From: Candidatus Altimarinota bacterium
GTDB lineage: Bacteria > Patescibacteriota > Gracilibacteria > BD1-5 > UBA2023
Length of the DNA stretch: 64,000 nt
Direction of reading: 5' to 3'
Assembly: GCA_028689205.1 (NCBI GenBank)
Contig: JAQTWP010000002.1
Location: 203,718-267,717, forward strand
This document shows, one piece after another, positions 12,175 to 23,315 of this stretch (position 1 is the stretch's first letter; every line of letters starts with the position of its first letter). The position numbers and the translations under genes are program-made. A model generated the notes under the pieces. It saw only the letters and a program-made list of their open reading frames with translations. It was not told where the DNA came from and made no database searches.

Positions 12175-12248
12175 TGTGCCCTACAAGATTTGAACCCGCA
12201 CCTAGAAGTTTCGAAAACTTCTGCTCTATCCAATTAAGCTAAGGGCAC
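12175..12248 (-). tRNA. tRNA-Arg (anticodon TCG)
   Basis: Reverse strand starts GTGCCCTTAGCTTAATTGGA, anticodon stem GAAGT/ACTTC with loop TTTCGAA (anticodon TCG, reads CGA and by wobble other CGN), T-arm GGGTTCAAATC, acceptor complement AGGGCAC, discriminator A, CCA encoded at 12172-12174. Confidence 0.95.
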
Positions 12249-12253
12249 AAATA

Positions 12254-12478
12254 TTATTTAGTGTTTAGAGTATTTATTAGTCTTTGTAATACTCTATTTT
12301 GCACTTCCGGATTTTTCATAGCTCTAGATATATTATCACAAGCAACAGCAAATGGATCAAGTCACTTTTCTTCTAATATCTTCCTTCTTTCTTGCCTTTG
12401 AGCTTGAACCCAACTAAAATGACCTTTATAAGGAAATTCTTTTCATCAAATTGATATAAAAGACTTATTATTAGTCAT
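12254..12478 (-). CDS. Small hypothetical protein, 74 aa
   Basis: Table-25 ORF of 74 residues starting MTNNKSFISIGGKEFPYKG and containing WVQAQRQERRKILEEKGLDP, ending RLINTLNTK. Polar, helical, no membrane segment; not recognised. It follows secF on the same strand with a 19-base gap (secF stop at 12498, this start 12478), so it is probably co-transcribed with secF. Internal UGA glycines support coding. Confidence 0.6.
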
Positions 12479-12497
12479 ATAATTTCTAGATTAGGTA

Positions 12498-13469
12498 TTA
12501 TTTTTTACCACTAAAATCATAAAGCATCGGAGCAGCAATTGCGATAGATGAATATGTTCAGAATACTGTACCGTATATCATAGCAAGGATGAATCATTTA
12601 ATTGTAACTGGCCCGAAGAAGAACATTGCTAGTAAAGTAAGGAATACTGCGAATGAAGTGAAAAGTGAACGAGCAAGAGTTTCGTTTATAGAATTATTAA
12701 TAAGCGTACCAAATTCAATTTTTTTAGTCATTTTTTGTTTCAGATTAGAGCGAATACGATCCATGATTACAATAGTATCACTTACAGAATAACCAAGAAC
12801 TGTAAGCATTGCAGTAATGAAGAAAGTATCTACTTTGAATTCTGGAAAGAAAAAAGAAGTAATAAGGTAAAATCCTAGTGCAGCAAGAACATCATGAGCA
12901 AGAGAAACCATTGTAACCATTGCAAAAGGAAAACTAGAAAATCCTTCAATTGAACCGCGGAAAGCCCATGCAATATATAGAGAAATTGCAAGAATTGTAA
13001 TAATTATAGTAACGTATGCAGTTTTTTTGATATAATCACCAAAAGATTCTCCTATATTAACGTACTTAGTTAAAACAACATTATTTCAATTAATTTGTCA
13101 TAGTTTTTTTGATAGTTTTTCTTTAAAAGATGTTTTGATATCTTCTAAAGTTTGTCATTCTAATTTACTTAGTTTATTAAATCATGCTTCTACTACGAAT
13201 TTGTTTTCTCAAGTAATCTTGTAAGTAGCAATATTATTAATTGCTTCTTGATTATTGAATAACAATTCTTTCTTAATTTCTAGTGCAATAGGTTCAACAA
13301 TAGCCTTAATGTCTATTTGTTTTGAGAAACTATATTCAATTTGTACTCATCCAGTCATATCTATTCAAAGATTAAGAGGAAGTACTAATAATGCTATAAT
13401 GGCTACTAGACTAGTGAAAATACCAAAAGAATAAAAACCAAAACGTTTAGATATAAAATTAAATTTCAT
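12498..13469 (-). CDS. secF: Protein translocase subunit SecF
   Basis: 323 residues. N-terminal TM helix, then LGIDMTGGVQIEY (the D-TGG motif of SecD/SecF), a periplasmic domain of about 130 residues, and a five-helix RND-type bundle with SLAHDVLAALGFY, FITAMLTVLGYSVSDTIVIM and NETLARSLFTSFAVFL, all characteristic of SecF. Works with SecD using proton motive force to help SecYEG export proteins. SecD is not adjacent in this window. Divergent from the prgI-like gene. Confidence 0.95.
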
Positions 13470-13550
13470 TTTAAATATTATTAATGATAAAAAATCCACC
13501 TATTTATAAGACGAAAAGGTGAAAAGTCAAAACAAATATATATATTTTTC

Positions 13551-13579
13551 TTGCGAAATTCCTATAAATAAGTTATAAT
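13551..13579 (+). promoter_or_regulatory. Sigma-70-type promoter for the prgI-like operon
   Basis: TTGCGA at 13551-13556 and TATAAT at 13574-13579 separated by 17 bases, about 28 bases before the ATG of the PrgI-like gene. Best promoter match I found in the window. Confidence 0.65.
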
Positions 13580-13607
13580 AAAGCTAGAATTAACTAAAAT
13601 ATTTTAT

Positions 13608-14015
13608 ATGCAGTACAAAATTCCTGTACAAGTAGAAAATGAAGATAAGATTTTTCTTAATCTTAGTATAAGACAAATTGTTATAATTATGCTAGGTTGA
13701 GCAATCGCATATTCAATTTTTAATTGATTAGAAAAAGATTATGGATGAGCTGTTGCACTTTTCCCAGCATGAATTGTTGTTTTTATAACTCTAGTTATCG
13801 CACTTTTCAAAACTTCAGAAATGACATTTTTTCCATTTATGTTGAATTTATTAAGATTGAATCTTAATTCTTCAATAAGAGTATGGTCAAAATGAGTAGA
13901 TAGCTTTGATAAAATTACAATTTGATATGTCGCACCTCCATTTAACAGCACTCAGGATCAATTAAATACTAAAATAATCAAAAATGTGCACGAAGATATA
14001 TTATCTAAAATCTAA
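13608..14015 (+). CDS. PrgI-family (VirB3-like) T4SS membrane protein
   Basis: 135 residues: MQYKIPVQVENEDKIFLNLS then IRQIVIIMLGGAIAYSIF and a second TM helix ALFPAGIVVFITLVIALF. The KIPQ-like start followed by a two-helix hairpin is the PrgI family layout (small membrane proteins found before VirB4/TraC ATPases in type IV secretion gene sets). Fourteen bases downstream lies the TraC-like gene, as expected. Promoter at 13551-13579. Confidence 0.75.
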
Positions 14016-14028
14016 TTAAATCAGCAAT

Positions 14029-14754
14029 ATGACCGATAAAACTGTAGTATCAGTAAAATCTACGAAAAAACCTACTTCAGATACAACAACTCAAAGATAT
14101 CTGCCTTTTTCTGAAATCAGAGATAATCTTATAATAATGAAAGATGGTTCTACAAGAATGGCACTTAAGGTAAAAGCAATTAATTTTAACTTAAAAAGTG
14201 AAGAAGAACAAGATTCTATAATTTATTCTTATCAAAGATTCCTCAATTCTCTACGCTTCCCTATCCAGATTATTGTAAGATCTCTAAAAGTAGATATTGA
14301 GGCCTATCTTAATAAATTAAAAACGCTCGCCGTTAAACAAAAAAATCCACTTCTACAAGAACAATCTTATAGATATATTGACTTTCTTACGAATCTTGTG
14401 GATATGGCACAAATTATGAAAAAGGATTTTTATATAATTATCCCTTATGACACTGATGATAACAAAAGCGTAAAACAAGTCTGAATTGTTGGAATATTCA
14501 AGAATTTTTGGTCGGCAATTACACAGGAAGAAAACGTCTGAACAATAAGAGAAAGAAGAAGAAACATTGCTAAATTAAAAAAGGAAAATCTAGATAGATT
14601 AATAATAGTAAAAACTAGTCTTGACCAAATTTGAATCAAATCTGATGAAGTACAAAAAGATGAACTAGTGAAACTACTTATGAATTATTATAACCCAAAA
14701 GTTAATACTGAAGTTAAAGTTCGTGATGATATATCAAAAATTAACGTTGAATAA
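14029..14754 (+). CDS. TraC/VirB4 N-terminal-like T4SS protein
   Basis: 241 residues: RYLPFSEIRDNLIIMKDGST, RMALKVKAINFNLKSEEEQD, SYQRFLNSLRFPIQIIVRSL and KDFYIIIPYD match the N-terminal domain of TraC/VirB4-type ATPases, but the P-loop ATPase domain is absent, as in stand-alone TraC-like proteins. Probably assembles with the PrgI-like protein at the membrane. The stop overlaps the yraN start (TAATG). Confidence 0.7.
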
Positions 14755-15116
14755 TGGATATTTCTAAAAGGAAAATATGAGATATTTGAGAAATAGTAGC
14801 TACAAAATATCTTCAAAAAAACTCTTTTCAAATTATTGAAACCAATTATCAAATTAAATGATGAGAAATAGACATTATCGCAAAAGATGAAAATCAATTT
14901 GTTTTCATTGAAGTAAAATACAGAAGATGAAATAAATTCTGAACCCCAGAAGATGCACTAACTAAGACCAAAAAGAAAAATATACTATATACGATAAAAA
15001 TATACTGTCTCAAAAATAAAGTAGATATCAACAATGTGAGATTTGATTTTTTGGCCATAACGGACTCTCTTATTAGTCACAGAGTCAAACATTATAAAAA
15101 TATTTCGTTATATTAA
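14754..15116 (+). CDS. yraN: YraN/UPF0102 family endonuclease-fold protein
   Basis: 120 residues with GDIGEIVATKYLQKNSFQII, KGGEIDIIAKDENQFVFIEV and KYRRGNKFGTPEDAL. The G(E)ID...F(I)EVK(x)R pattern is the restriction-endonuclease-like active-site signature (E, D, ExK) of UPF0102. Function unsettled; often linked to competence or recombination genes. Starts in a TAATG overlap with the TraC-like gene. Confidence 0.9.
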
Positions 15117-15411
15117 AAAACTAGTTAATTATAAACTTAAATTAAAAATCATTAATTCAAACATTTATATCAAAATATTTTATGATGTTCTGGAAGCAGT
15201 ATTAATTTTTTTAATATTTCATTTGTGCATATTCTCTGTAATATTTTTCTTTATATTCGAGGCAGAATACTTAGTATTAATATCTGTAGACTGATATTGA
15301 AGATATAGAATAAAACCCCAATAATACAATTGAGATGTTTTTTAAAAAATAAGTTGATAATAACTGTGTTTTAATTATAAATGTCCGGCTTAAAAATTTA
15401 ATTTAGCAAAA
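15117..15411. other. Gene-poor stretch; one membrane-like frame without a start codon
   Basis: About 300 bases with no confident gene. A frame 15181-15324 (+) would encode a strongly hydrophobic segment (LIFLIFHLCIFSVIFFFIFE) and ends in TAA, but has no ATG, GTG or TTG start after the preceding stop. Could be a decayed small membrane protein; not called. Confidence 0.3.
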
Positions 15412-15417
15412 GGAGGG
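15412..15417 (+). promoter_or_regulatory. Strong Shine-Dalgarno AGGAGG
   Basis: AAAGGAGGG with AGGAGG ending 6 bases before ATG 15424. Such a full match is rare in this window, where most genes have weak or no visible SD. Confidence 0.7.
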
Positions 15418-15423
15418 AATTTC

Positions 15424-15645
15424 ATGTATTATTATCTTGTTTCGTTTTTTGTTGATATCTCCGGAGAACTAACTCAAAAAGAATTGATTGTCTGTAAAAA
15501 AGAATCAGGTGGACTAGAAATATTCAGTCTGCTGAGAATCTTAAAAAAAACTTTATGTTCAAATTACGTAGATGTAATAAGTTCAAGAAATATTGATTCT
15601 GAAGTGGCCGCCACATACAGCGATGACAACTTCGTCATAATTTAA
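15424..15645 (+). CDS. Small hypothetical protein, 73 aa, with strong RBS
   Basis: MYYYLVSFFVDISGELTQKE..., 73 residues, ending SDDNFVII. Not recognised; beta/alpha-like soluble protein. It uses GGA/GGT and no UGA for glycine, has an excellent SD and is followed immediately by a perfect terminator, so it is a self-contained monocistronic unit, probably well expressed. Confidence 0.65.
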   Translation: MYYYLVSFFVDISGELTQKELIVCKKESGGLEIFSLLRILKKTLCSNYVDVISSRNIDSEVAATYSDDNFVII

Positions 15646-15657
15646 TTACATGAAACT

Positions 15658-15688
15658 AAAAACAGACCAATATTGGTCTGTTTTTTTT
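15658..15688 (+). terminator. Rho-independent terminator
   Basis: Perfect inverted repeat ACAGACCAATATTGGTCTGT with T8 on the + strand and A-rich start; serves the 73-aa gene. Confidence 0.85.
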
Positions 15689-15703
15689 GATTTCATTAAA
15701 TAA

Positions 15704-16351
15704 TTAATTAGCAAGAGCGTAAACTGAATTTTTTGCTCATCAAGTTCAAGCTGGTCATCCCCAAGCTGCTGCTCATGTAGGAACTTCAGTTGTAATTTTT
15801 CACCATTCAATTGAACCTCATCAAGTTGATTGAGTAACTGTTTCATAAGTAGGAGTTGCAGCATCGCTTACAATAGCTGTAGCTCATGATAGAGTTGCAT
15901 TAGATTTTGCAAACGCTTCTATATCTGCCATAAGAATATATCATGCTTTAGTAATTCAACCCTTATTTAATGCAGCATAAAAATAAGCACCTGCTTGACC
16001 ACATGTTGCAGATAACGATGTTAATTGAGGATTAAGAGGAACTGTTCATCACTTGAACATAGGCTGTAAATCTGTAGCAGTTTTTCATTTAGTATCACTT
16101 ATACAATTAAGTTTTCATACTTCTCAAGTGGTTGTAGCTACTGCTGTTGCACTTGGAAATTGTCAAATATCGGAAAAATAAGTTTCTAATACAGCTGATA
16201 TATTTTGAAGAGAAGCTACTCTACCTGCATCTCTAGCTCTTGCTTGAGCTCAAGTAAGTGCTGGTACAATAGTTACTGCTAGTACTCAGATAATAGCAAC
16301 TACTATCATAAGTTCGATAAGTGTAAAACCTTTTTTTATCTGTGGTTTCAT
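15704..16351 (-). CDS. Type IV pilin-like protein
   Basis: 215 residues. Class III signal KPQIKKG|FTLIELMIVVAIIG with Glu at +5, then VPALTGAQARARDAGRVA and an N-terminal helix; ends SVYALAN. Exported and processed by the prepilin peptidase encoded nearby (18401-19738), then assembled by the GspE/PilB ATPase (58428). C-terminal head is Gly/Thr/Ala-rich with two Cys in range for a disulphide. Likely major or minor pilin of the competence/T4 pilus apparatus of this lineage. Confidence 0.9.
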
Positions 16352-16500
16352 ATAATTATATATTAATTAATAAAATACGTGCGTCATTATATTTATTACT
16401 AGAAAAATAATAAATCTTTTGATATAGACAATAAGTTAAAATATATTGTTATATAATGACTAACTAAGTTTAGGATATTTTTAATGAAAAGTCAAATATA
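16352..16500. other. Intergenic region upstream of the pilin gene
   Basis: 149 AT-rich bases between two leftward genes; should contain the pilin promoter and 3' end of the secreted-protein transcript. No convincing hairpin or promoter consensus seen. Confidence 0.3.
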
Positions 16501-18339
16501 TTACTTAGTTTCAAAACCTAAGGGCGGATTGGTTTGTAATCTTGGATCATAATCAAGAATGAAGGCATTAGTTATATTTGAATATTTTCTTGTTCAATTT
16601 CAAGAACTTACCTCTGTAACTGAAGATCATACTTTTTTATAAGTTCTTCATCAAGATATTTTAATATCTTGTCAATCTATTCACAATGGAACTGTTGTAA
16701 TTGAAAATGGAGAAACAGCTGATGTAATTCAATAATAACTTCATCAATCAATTAATTTATATCTTCTGAAAAATAATAAATCATATTTTTTGGCAATTTT
16801 ATCAGTACCACAAGTAGTATAATTGACAGATCAATAAGGACACTTAAGAATTCAAATACTTCATCAAAGCGTATTTTTACTTATAAATGATCATTGCCAA
16901 TATAGCTGATTCAATCATCTATTATTGATATTTGTTGCAGTATATATATTTACATCAGTTCAATTATTATAACTGCTTTGGATACTTCAGTCTGTATATA
17001 TTGTTCAGACTCAGTTTGTGATTTTTTCATCAATATATACTTGTGATTTACTTCAATTTCATGGATTTCAAATCATTATTATTCAAAGCATACCTCAAGC
17101 AGAATAATTCAAATTTGATTTAATATATAAATTTCATCTTTCTATTATGTAGGTTATATTATTTGCTATATTACAATAAGGTGAACAGTTAATAACAACA
17201 TTTCTATCCTTGAAATAAAAAATTGTTTTATCTCAAATGACTATTTTTTTATTAAAGGGTGGAGTTGTTATATTAGTAATACCTGCTTCTGGCCAACTTC
17301 AAGAACTTCTATCAACTCATTTAAGTAAAATTTCAACATTCTTCCTTATTTGCAACTTTATATCGTTTGTGTTTATACTAGAAAAGTTATCAGCTATTTG
17401 AGTTCAAGATGTTAAAGAACTAGTACTAATTGTAGTAGCTAATGTTTCTGAACTTTTCTGTGTAATTCAAGTTGTTTTGAAATTTCATGCAGTTAATGCT
17501 GATAAATCTCAAGAGCCATCTAATTTATAAGTCACAGGAATTGTAGTGTTTCATACATTGTCTATAGCCTGAAAAGTTCCTGCACATTTTAGATTAGTTG
17601 ATGAAACTGAATTAGCTACATTTAAATCTACATTTGTACATATATATTCATAAGTGGTAGCGTTTACTCCACTCCATGAATTAGGTCAAGTTTCATTTGA
17701 ATTAATTAACCAATTTGTAGCACATCAAGAAAGACCCCAGTCATTACAGCTTGCAATAACTTTCAATGTCTGAGAAGAAGTTAAATTTGATAAATCATAA
17801 GATATGGAAACTGAAGGAGGATCCATATCTACTCTAGCTCAAGGAGAAGTACATACAGTAGTATTTCAAGCTACATCTGATATTATCAAACTACATGTTC
17901 ATAAATAAATTCAGTATGGAGTGGTACAAGTTCATCCAGCTACAGATATTCAACTTCATCATGCATCTGTAGATCCTGCTAAAGTGAATGTATTAGTATT
18001 ATTAGTCCATGGATGCGGATTGGGTGTCCAAGTACCACAAGTCGGAGCTTGTCAATCCCATTTAATACATTGCATAGTTCATGAAGGAATTACAATAGAA
18101 AAGTTAGTTAGGTATGATAAAACACTATAAGAATTCTGAACTGGATTAGGTATTAATGAACTTCAAATAGTAACTGCCGAGTCTCATCAAAGAGGTGATC
18201 ATCAAATATAATTTCAATCAAGTGGACAACTAGTTGAAGTTCCATTAGTATAATTTAAAGCCGTGTTTCAGTACCGAATAGCATGGGTTATATTCTGTGA
18301 TAATAAAAATAAAATCGAGAATAAAAATAATTTTTTCAT
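16501..18339 (-). CDS. Secreted surface protein, 612 aa
   Basis: Start ATG 18337-18339 gives MKKLFLFSILFLLSQNITHA, a standard signal peptide with AxA-like cleavage. The mature chain is rich in Asn, Ser, Thr, Gly and Cys (for example TMQCIKWDGQAPTCGTWTPN), beta-rich in style, with no catalytic motif or C-terminal anchor. Between pilin and prepilin peptidase genes, it may be a pilus-associated adhesin. Resembles secreted Ig-like/adhesin proteins in composition only. UGA supplies most glycines. Confidence 0.65.
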
Positions 18340-18400
18340 ATATTTAAATATATTAATATAATGCAATAATTAAATCATATTAATATAATATAGTCAAGTT

Positions 18401-19738
18401 ATGGTATATTTTTTTACTGTTTTTTCTTGTATTTTTTTATATATCAATTATTTGATAATATATTCTGACCTTAAATTAAAAAAAATCCCGAATAAGCTTT
18501 TATTGGGACTAATTATTTTATTACCGTTTTATTATATAAATCAATATTTAAATTGAACTCAATTTAATATATTTTTTATAATTCAATTTTTAGTTTCAAT
18601 ACTTATATCATTTATACTATATTACTTCTGAATCTGGTCAGCATGAGATGCAAAATATCTTCTTGTCCTGAGTTTATTTATAACGAACATTTGAACCATT
18701 CCTTTTATATGAAATATTGCCCTTATTACTCTAATATATTTACTCTGATATTTTATATATTTTTATTGAAAAATTTTAATAAATAAATCTTACAGGAAAT
18801 CACTCATAGAAAAAATTATTATTGAACAAAAAGATAAAACTATAATCTTTCTTAGAAATCCTATTACATGAAAAATTATGAAAAAGGATTCTATACTTAA
18901 ATTAATAAAAGGTATTTTATATTTTCTTTTGTTTTTTGTATTTATAAGATTACTTAGGACAGATATAATTGAAGGAATTAAAAAAATAAATTTTATAAAG
19001 AATAATTCTGAAAACTTAGGAAGTTATTTTGTTTTTTGAACTTGACTAGTCAGTATATATATAATCTATTCATATAGATTTATATTAAATAAATTAAAAG
19101 GTTTTGTATATAAAATTCTAAAAAATAGAATAGACTTAAAAATATGAGAAGAAAAAATGAAATTAATAAATATTTTTTTAGCAATAATTTTTCTTATTTT
19201 AATAATAATATATGATTATTCAAAAAATTGAATTGAAGTTTTCCATAAACTTTATTTAATTTTTACACTATATCTTGCTTTATCAATTTGAATAAAAATG
19301 TTATTTTATAGCTATAAAATAACATTTCAAATATGAGAACAGAATTATATAAATATAGAAGATTTAAAAACTTGAGAAATAATAGATAAGACTTATTTAA
19401 TTAAGATGTTTTGAGCTCAAATTCCTCTTGGTTTTTGAGAAGAAAATAAGAAATGAATTTTTTATCCCAATCCAACAAAATATATATTGGAATTAGAAAA
19501 TCCTGTGAATAAAAAAGAAGTGAAATTAATAAATAAATTATATAAAATAGTAAATACATATCACAAAAAAAATGATGGAAATTATATTGAAAATTTTAAA
19601 ATAAAAATTTTAAAAACATTTTCTTTTGGGCCATATATTTTTTTATGATTTCTAATAACTTTTTTTTATTGAGATAATATTGTTTCTTCTCTTATTGTAT
19701 ATTTTATTAATATATTCAAAAGTTTTACTAATCATTAA
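18401..19738 (+). CDS. Prepilin peptidase (A24) with long C-terminal membrane extension
   Basis: 445 residues. YSDLKLKKIPN (Asp23, first catalytic Asp) and GIWSAGDAKYL (Asp83 in the GD second motif) fit the A24 prepilin peptidase aspartyl pair; multi-TM. The usual A24 domain ends near residue 130-150; here about 290 more residues with further TM helices follow (ILYFLLFFVFIRLL, KMKLINIFLAIIFLILIII). Cleaves class III signals of the pilins in this window. The 3' end overlaps convergently with the last gene of the radical SAM operon (stop 19728). Confidence 0.75.
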
Positions 19739-20627
19739 TAATTCTAAACTCTTCCCATCAATATATTTCAATATACTCTTTCCATGGTCATTCACATATT
19801 TTAAATTTAGAACATTTTTTACATTCTTCCCTTTTTGATTTTCATTCATTCCATCTATATTCAGCATAACTCTCAGTTCTATATTCAGCATCTACGACTG
19901 TAGTTTCTGGCATGTAATTATATTCTGCAATTGCCCATTCATATCACTGCATAAGACAAAATGGTATAGCTTCAGTCATACAAATTATTCAATATTTTTT
20001 TCAAATATCTAGTCCTTTTTTTATGTAAGGCATCGCGAGCGATTTTTGGGGGACTATTTCATCTTTATTTTTATCTGCACTTCAAAGAATATGGACAAAA
20101 GCAAATTGAAACTGAGAAACTCATAATTTAGCTAGTAGTAATGATAACTGTGGAATTTCTGTATAATTTTTCTTTGTAATTACTGAATTTATTATTATTA
20201 TCTGGTTTAGTTTTTTTAAGTTTTTTATTCATTCTACCACTTCTGCCCAAGCTCAAGGGGCTCAAACCAATGTATCATGCGTTTCAGACTTAAATCAATG
20301 AATTGATGGTCAGAATTCAGTAACTCAAGCACTTATTAATTCTTTAACATATTCCAAATTAGCAAAAGTTCTTCAATTAGATTGAATCTGGATTTGAGAA
20401 TATCAAAGTTTTTTAGCGTATTTTATGCTTTCTGTTAAATCTTTATGTATTGTTGGTTCTCATCAAGTAAAGACTAAACCTCTACATCAGGAAATATATT
20501 CATCTTCTAGGATTTTTTTTATTTCTTCAAAGGTACGTTGTTTATGATGAAATCTCTTATCTCACTGAACACAAAAAAGGCATTTATTATTGCAGGCAAA
20601 TCATACTTTAACATCAGCTCTTTTCAT
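19728..20627 (-). CDS. Radical SAM protein 14 of the cluster (SPASM-like tail)
   Basis: 299 residues. FACNNKCLFC gives CxxxCxxC at 12/16/19 for the [4Fe-4S]-SAM site; TGGEPTIHKDL and QIQSNG follow, then SIHGFKSETHDTLVGAPGAW. The C-terminal CKKCSKFKICEGPW is a short auxiliary-cluster-like Cys motif (SPASM/twitch type). Last gene in the operon; start ATG sits one base after the stop of the gene upstream. Acts by 5'-deoxyadenosyl radical chemistry, substrate unknown but plausibly a peptide given the Hxs context. Confidence 0.85.
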
Positions 20628-20628
20628 A

Positions 20629-21576
20629 TTAATTGGAATTAATTATATTTATGATTGATTCTTTTTCTGTTTTAGAGAGCTTTTGTGGTTTAACTTTTAC
20701 ATAACTATAGAATTTTTCTGATTCATAAACTCAGCCACATATTGGATTTAAATCACACTCAGTACATTCTGGCTTCTTGTCATGAATAAAATCAAGTCAT
20801 TTATCATTTATAACTTCCCTACTATCTAAAAAATATACTAGTCTTTCTTCGTTTTTAACTATTTTTCTGGTTTCTGTAGAAACAAATTCATATCATCTCA
20901 TAAAGCATAAAGGTACTCTTTCTGCTCTAAATGTTTTTCTTTTTGAAGTCAGAAAATCCATTGCTTTTTTTAAGGATATTTCAAAAGCGTCAAAGTTTGG
21001 AAGAGTTGTAAGCGCTATTTTTGTTTGTTGCATCATTAGTGGATCAAGATTATTCCAAACAAAGTGGTAAATATTGGGAAATTGTTTATTGAGAAACATC
21101 ACAATTTTATCAAGATGATCTTCATTGTAATGATTAATCACTGTATTAATTTGTACCTCTACTCAAAGCTTAGTCATATTTTGGATTGATTTAATTACAT
21201 TTTGATATGATCCGGGATTTCAAGTAAGAAAATCATGTATTTTTTCGATATGTGAATATATTGAAAAATGAATTAGTTTAAGTCAAGCATCTTTGAGTTT
21301 TTTGGCAAAATCAAAATCAGAAGTTATACTTCAATTAGAAATAACTCTTGAATTTATAGATTTTGATTTAGCATATTCTATCCATTTCGGGAGATCTTTT
21401 GATAGAGTTGGTTCTCCTCCTGTAAAAATTACTCATTCATATTTTTTTAAAATGAATTCATTTATTAGCTCAATTCATCTCTCATAACTTATATCCTTTT
21501 CATTACTAGGATTAGAACAAAAATGACAGTTGTTATTACAATATCTATTAACTTGTATGTATCAAATATTAGCCAT
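20629..21576 (-). CDS. Radical SAM protein 13 of the cluster
   Basis: 315 residues. YCNNNCHFC at 13/17/20, FTGGEPTLSKDLPKW, SNGSI, FSIYSHIEKIHDFLTGNPGS, and C-terminal PECTECDLNPICGGVYES with CxxC...C typical of a SPASM/twitch auxiliary cluster. Very similar domain order to the gene downstream, from which it is separated by one base. The start overlaps the stop of the upstream gene (21569-21571) by 8 bases, suggesting translational coupling. Confidence 0.85.
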
Positions 21577-22846
21577 TATTATTAATTGGATTTAGAATAT
21601 TAAATCAGTAACTTCTAATGAAATTAATATGGATTCATTCACATTTATCATTATATTTACATTCAGCACATCTCAAAGATTTTTTCCTATAAAGATCATT
21701 TATATATTTTTCAGTGTAATCTTCTATAGATTTCTCTTCCATAATATCATTATATGTCTCATAAATTCAAGTTCACCCTAGGCATTTTGGTAAATTAAGA
21801 ATTGGCTTATCTATATTCTTAAGAAAACCGATAAAATCCTCCTTATTTTTTCCGTATTTTTCATAGACATTACTAGGAAATTCTTCTCATTTTAATATGA
21901 AATATTTCTGCTTATCATCAATTATTTTCTTTTTTTGATTATCTATAAAATCATTGCAATATTGCTTTAAAAAACATGAGTCACAAGCCGCAGGAAAACA
22001 TTCTTGTTTTTCATTTCAATTAGATAGAATAAATGGCTCGAAATGATGTCTTCATTCTCACATAACCTCAGATTTTATTTTTCTTGGGTCTTGAATAAGA
22101 TCTTCGAAATTTTCAAAAGCTTCTGCAGGAAATCTATTTGTCCACATATACATTCACTTAATTTTTGATAGCTTCCAAGTCTCAGATAATTTATTACTAT
22201 AATCTTCCAACTTATAAAAAAGCTTTTGCCTATTTTCATGAAATCATCTACCAAAAGGTATTATTTGCAAAATATCAAATTCGTATATTCCGAGTTTCAT
22301 ATAAAATTTTACAATATCTGGCAGATAATTTATATTTATCTTATTAACAACTATATCTATATTTATAATGATATTTGGAAAATGTTTTTTAATATACAAA
22401 AGTCATTTAAGTGACTTTTTAAATGTTCCTGGAGTTCCCACAAGATAGTCATGGAGTGTTTCATTATGTCAGTGCATTGAAAATGTAACTTCCTCTAGTC
22501 AGGCATTAAATACTTTTTTACAAAAGTCTTCAGAAGCAAACATTATTCAATTAGTGATGGTTTGGACTCTATTGTATCAAACCTCTTTAGCATAGCTGAT
22601 ATAATCTGAAAATTTTGGATTTATGGAAGCTTCTCATCAAGAAATAATTACTCTGTTATTAAAACCTTCCTTAAATCAATCTTTTATATTTTTTTTAATT
22701 TCTTCTTCATCTGAAAAAGTTCAATCATGAGCATTTGAATCAAGACAAAAAATACAATTATTATTACAAACTGAAGCTATTCTAACCCATATTCGATTTT
22801 GTTTTTGGGTTTTTTCTTTAGATAGCAGATTAGAATTATTTGGCAT
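21569..22846 (-). CDS. Radical SAM protein 12, two C-terminal Cys clusters
   Basis: 425 residues, longer than its neighbours. VCNNNCIFC at 27/31/34; ISGGEASINPKFS in the GGE position; TFSMHGHNETLHDYLVGTPG. Two separate Cys groups follow: CFPAACDSCFLKQYC and, after an inserted 90 residues, CAECKYNDKCEG, so two auxiliary iron-sulfur sites are possible. Its start lies within the 3' end of the preceding ORF (stop 22836-22838). Confidence 0.8.
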
Positions 22847-23315
22847 TATTATTTAAAATTGAGATAAAAGTCTTTTCCAACTTAGAAACTAATACAATAT
22901 TTTTGATTATAATTGATTTTAGGTTTAAATCCAAATTATCCAACATTAAAATAATATTTTTATTAGTTCTAATTTTCAAATTTATTCAGATATTTCCCAT
23001 TTTTTGATAATATTTCTCATCAGGAAAAATCATTGTTATATGTAAAGTACAATAGATATTGAATTCTTCATTGTATAATGTTATCTTAATTTCTCTGTTT
23101 AGACTTATTGAGATTTCAAATAAAGCAAATCATAATATCATTTTTGATATATGTCCAAATAAATAATTTTCTAGATTCTGAATTTTATCAGTTAGTCAGT
23201 TTCTTTTTTTAGGAAATTGCAATCAGCTTATACAACTGGATTCTGGACATATTATTTTTTTATTTGAAGATAATATATTTTGCAGATCCTCTATTTTATA
23301 TCTGATACGATCCAA
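22836..23315 (-). CDS. Unknown protein, about 159 aa, uncertain (TTG?) start
   Basis: Frame open from 23363 to stop TAA 22836-22838. After the upstream in-frame TAA (23364-23366) no ATG or GTG precedes the conserved-looking part; the best start is TTG 23313-23315, which overlaps the end of the upstream radical SAM gene by 20 bases. Sequence includes CPESSCISGLQFPKKRNG (two Cys) and mixed hydrophobic strands. Not recognised. Its stop overlaps the next start exactly as other pairs in this operon do, which argues it is real. Confidence 0.4.

Noticed and set aside
15181-15324. Small membrane protein gene
   Set aside because: Hydrophobic frame has no usable start codon or RBS; left as uncertain intergenic.
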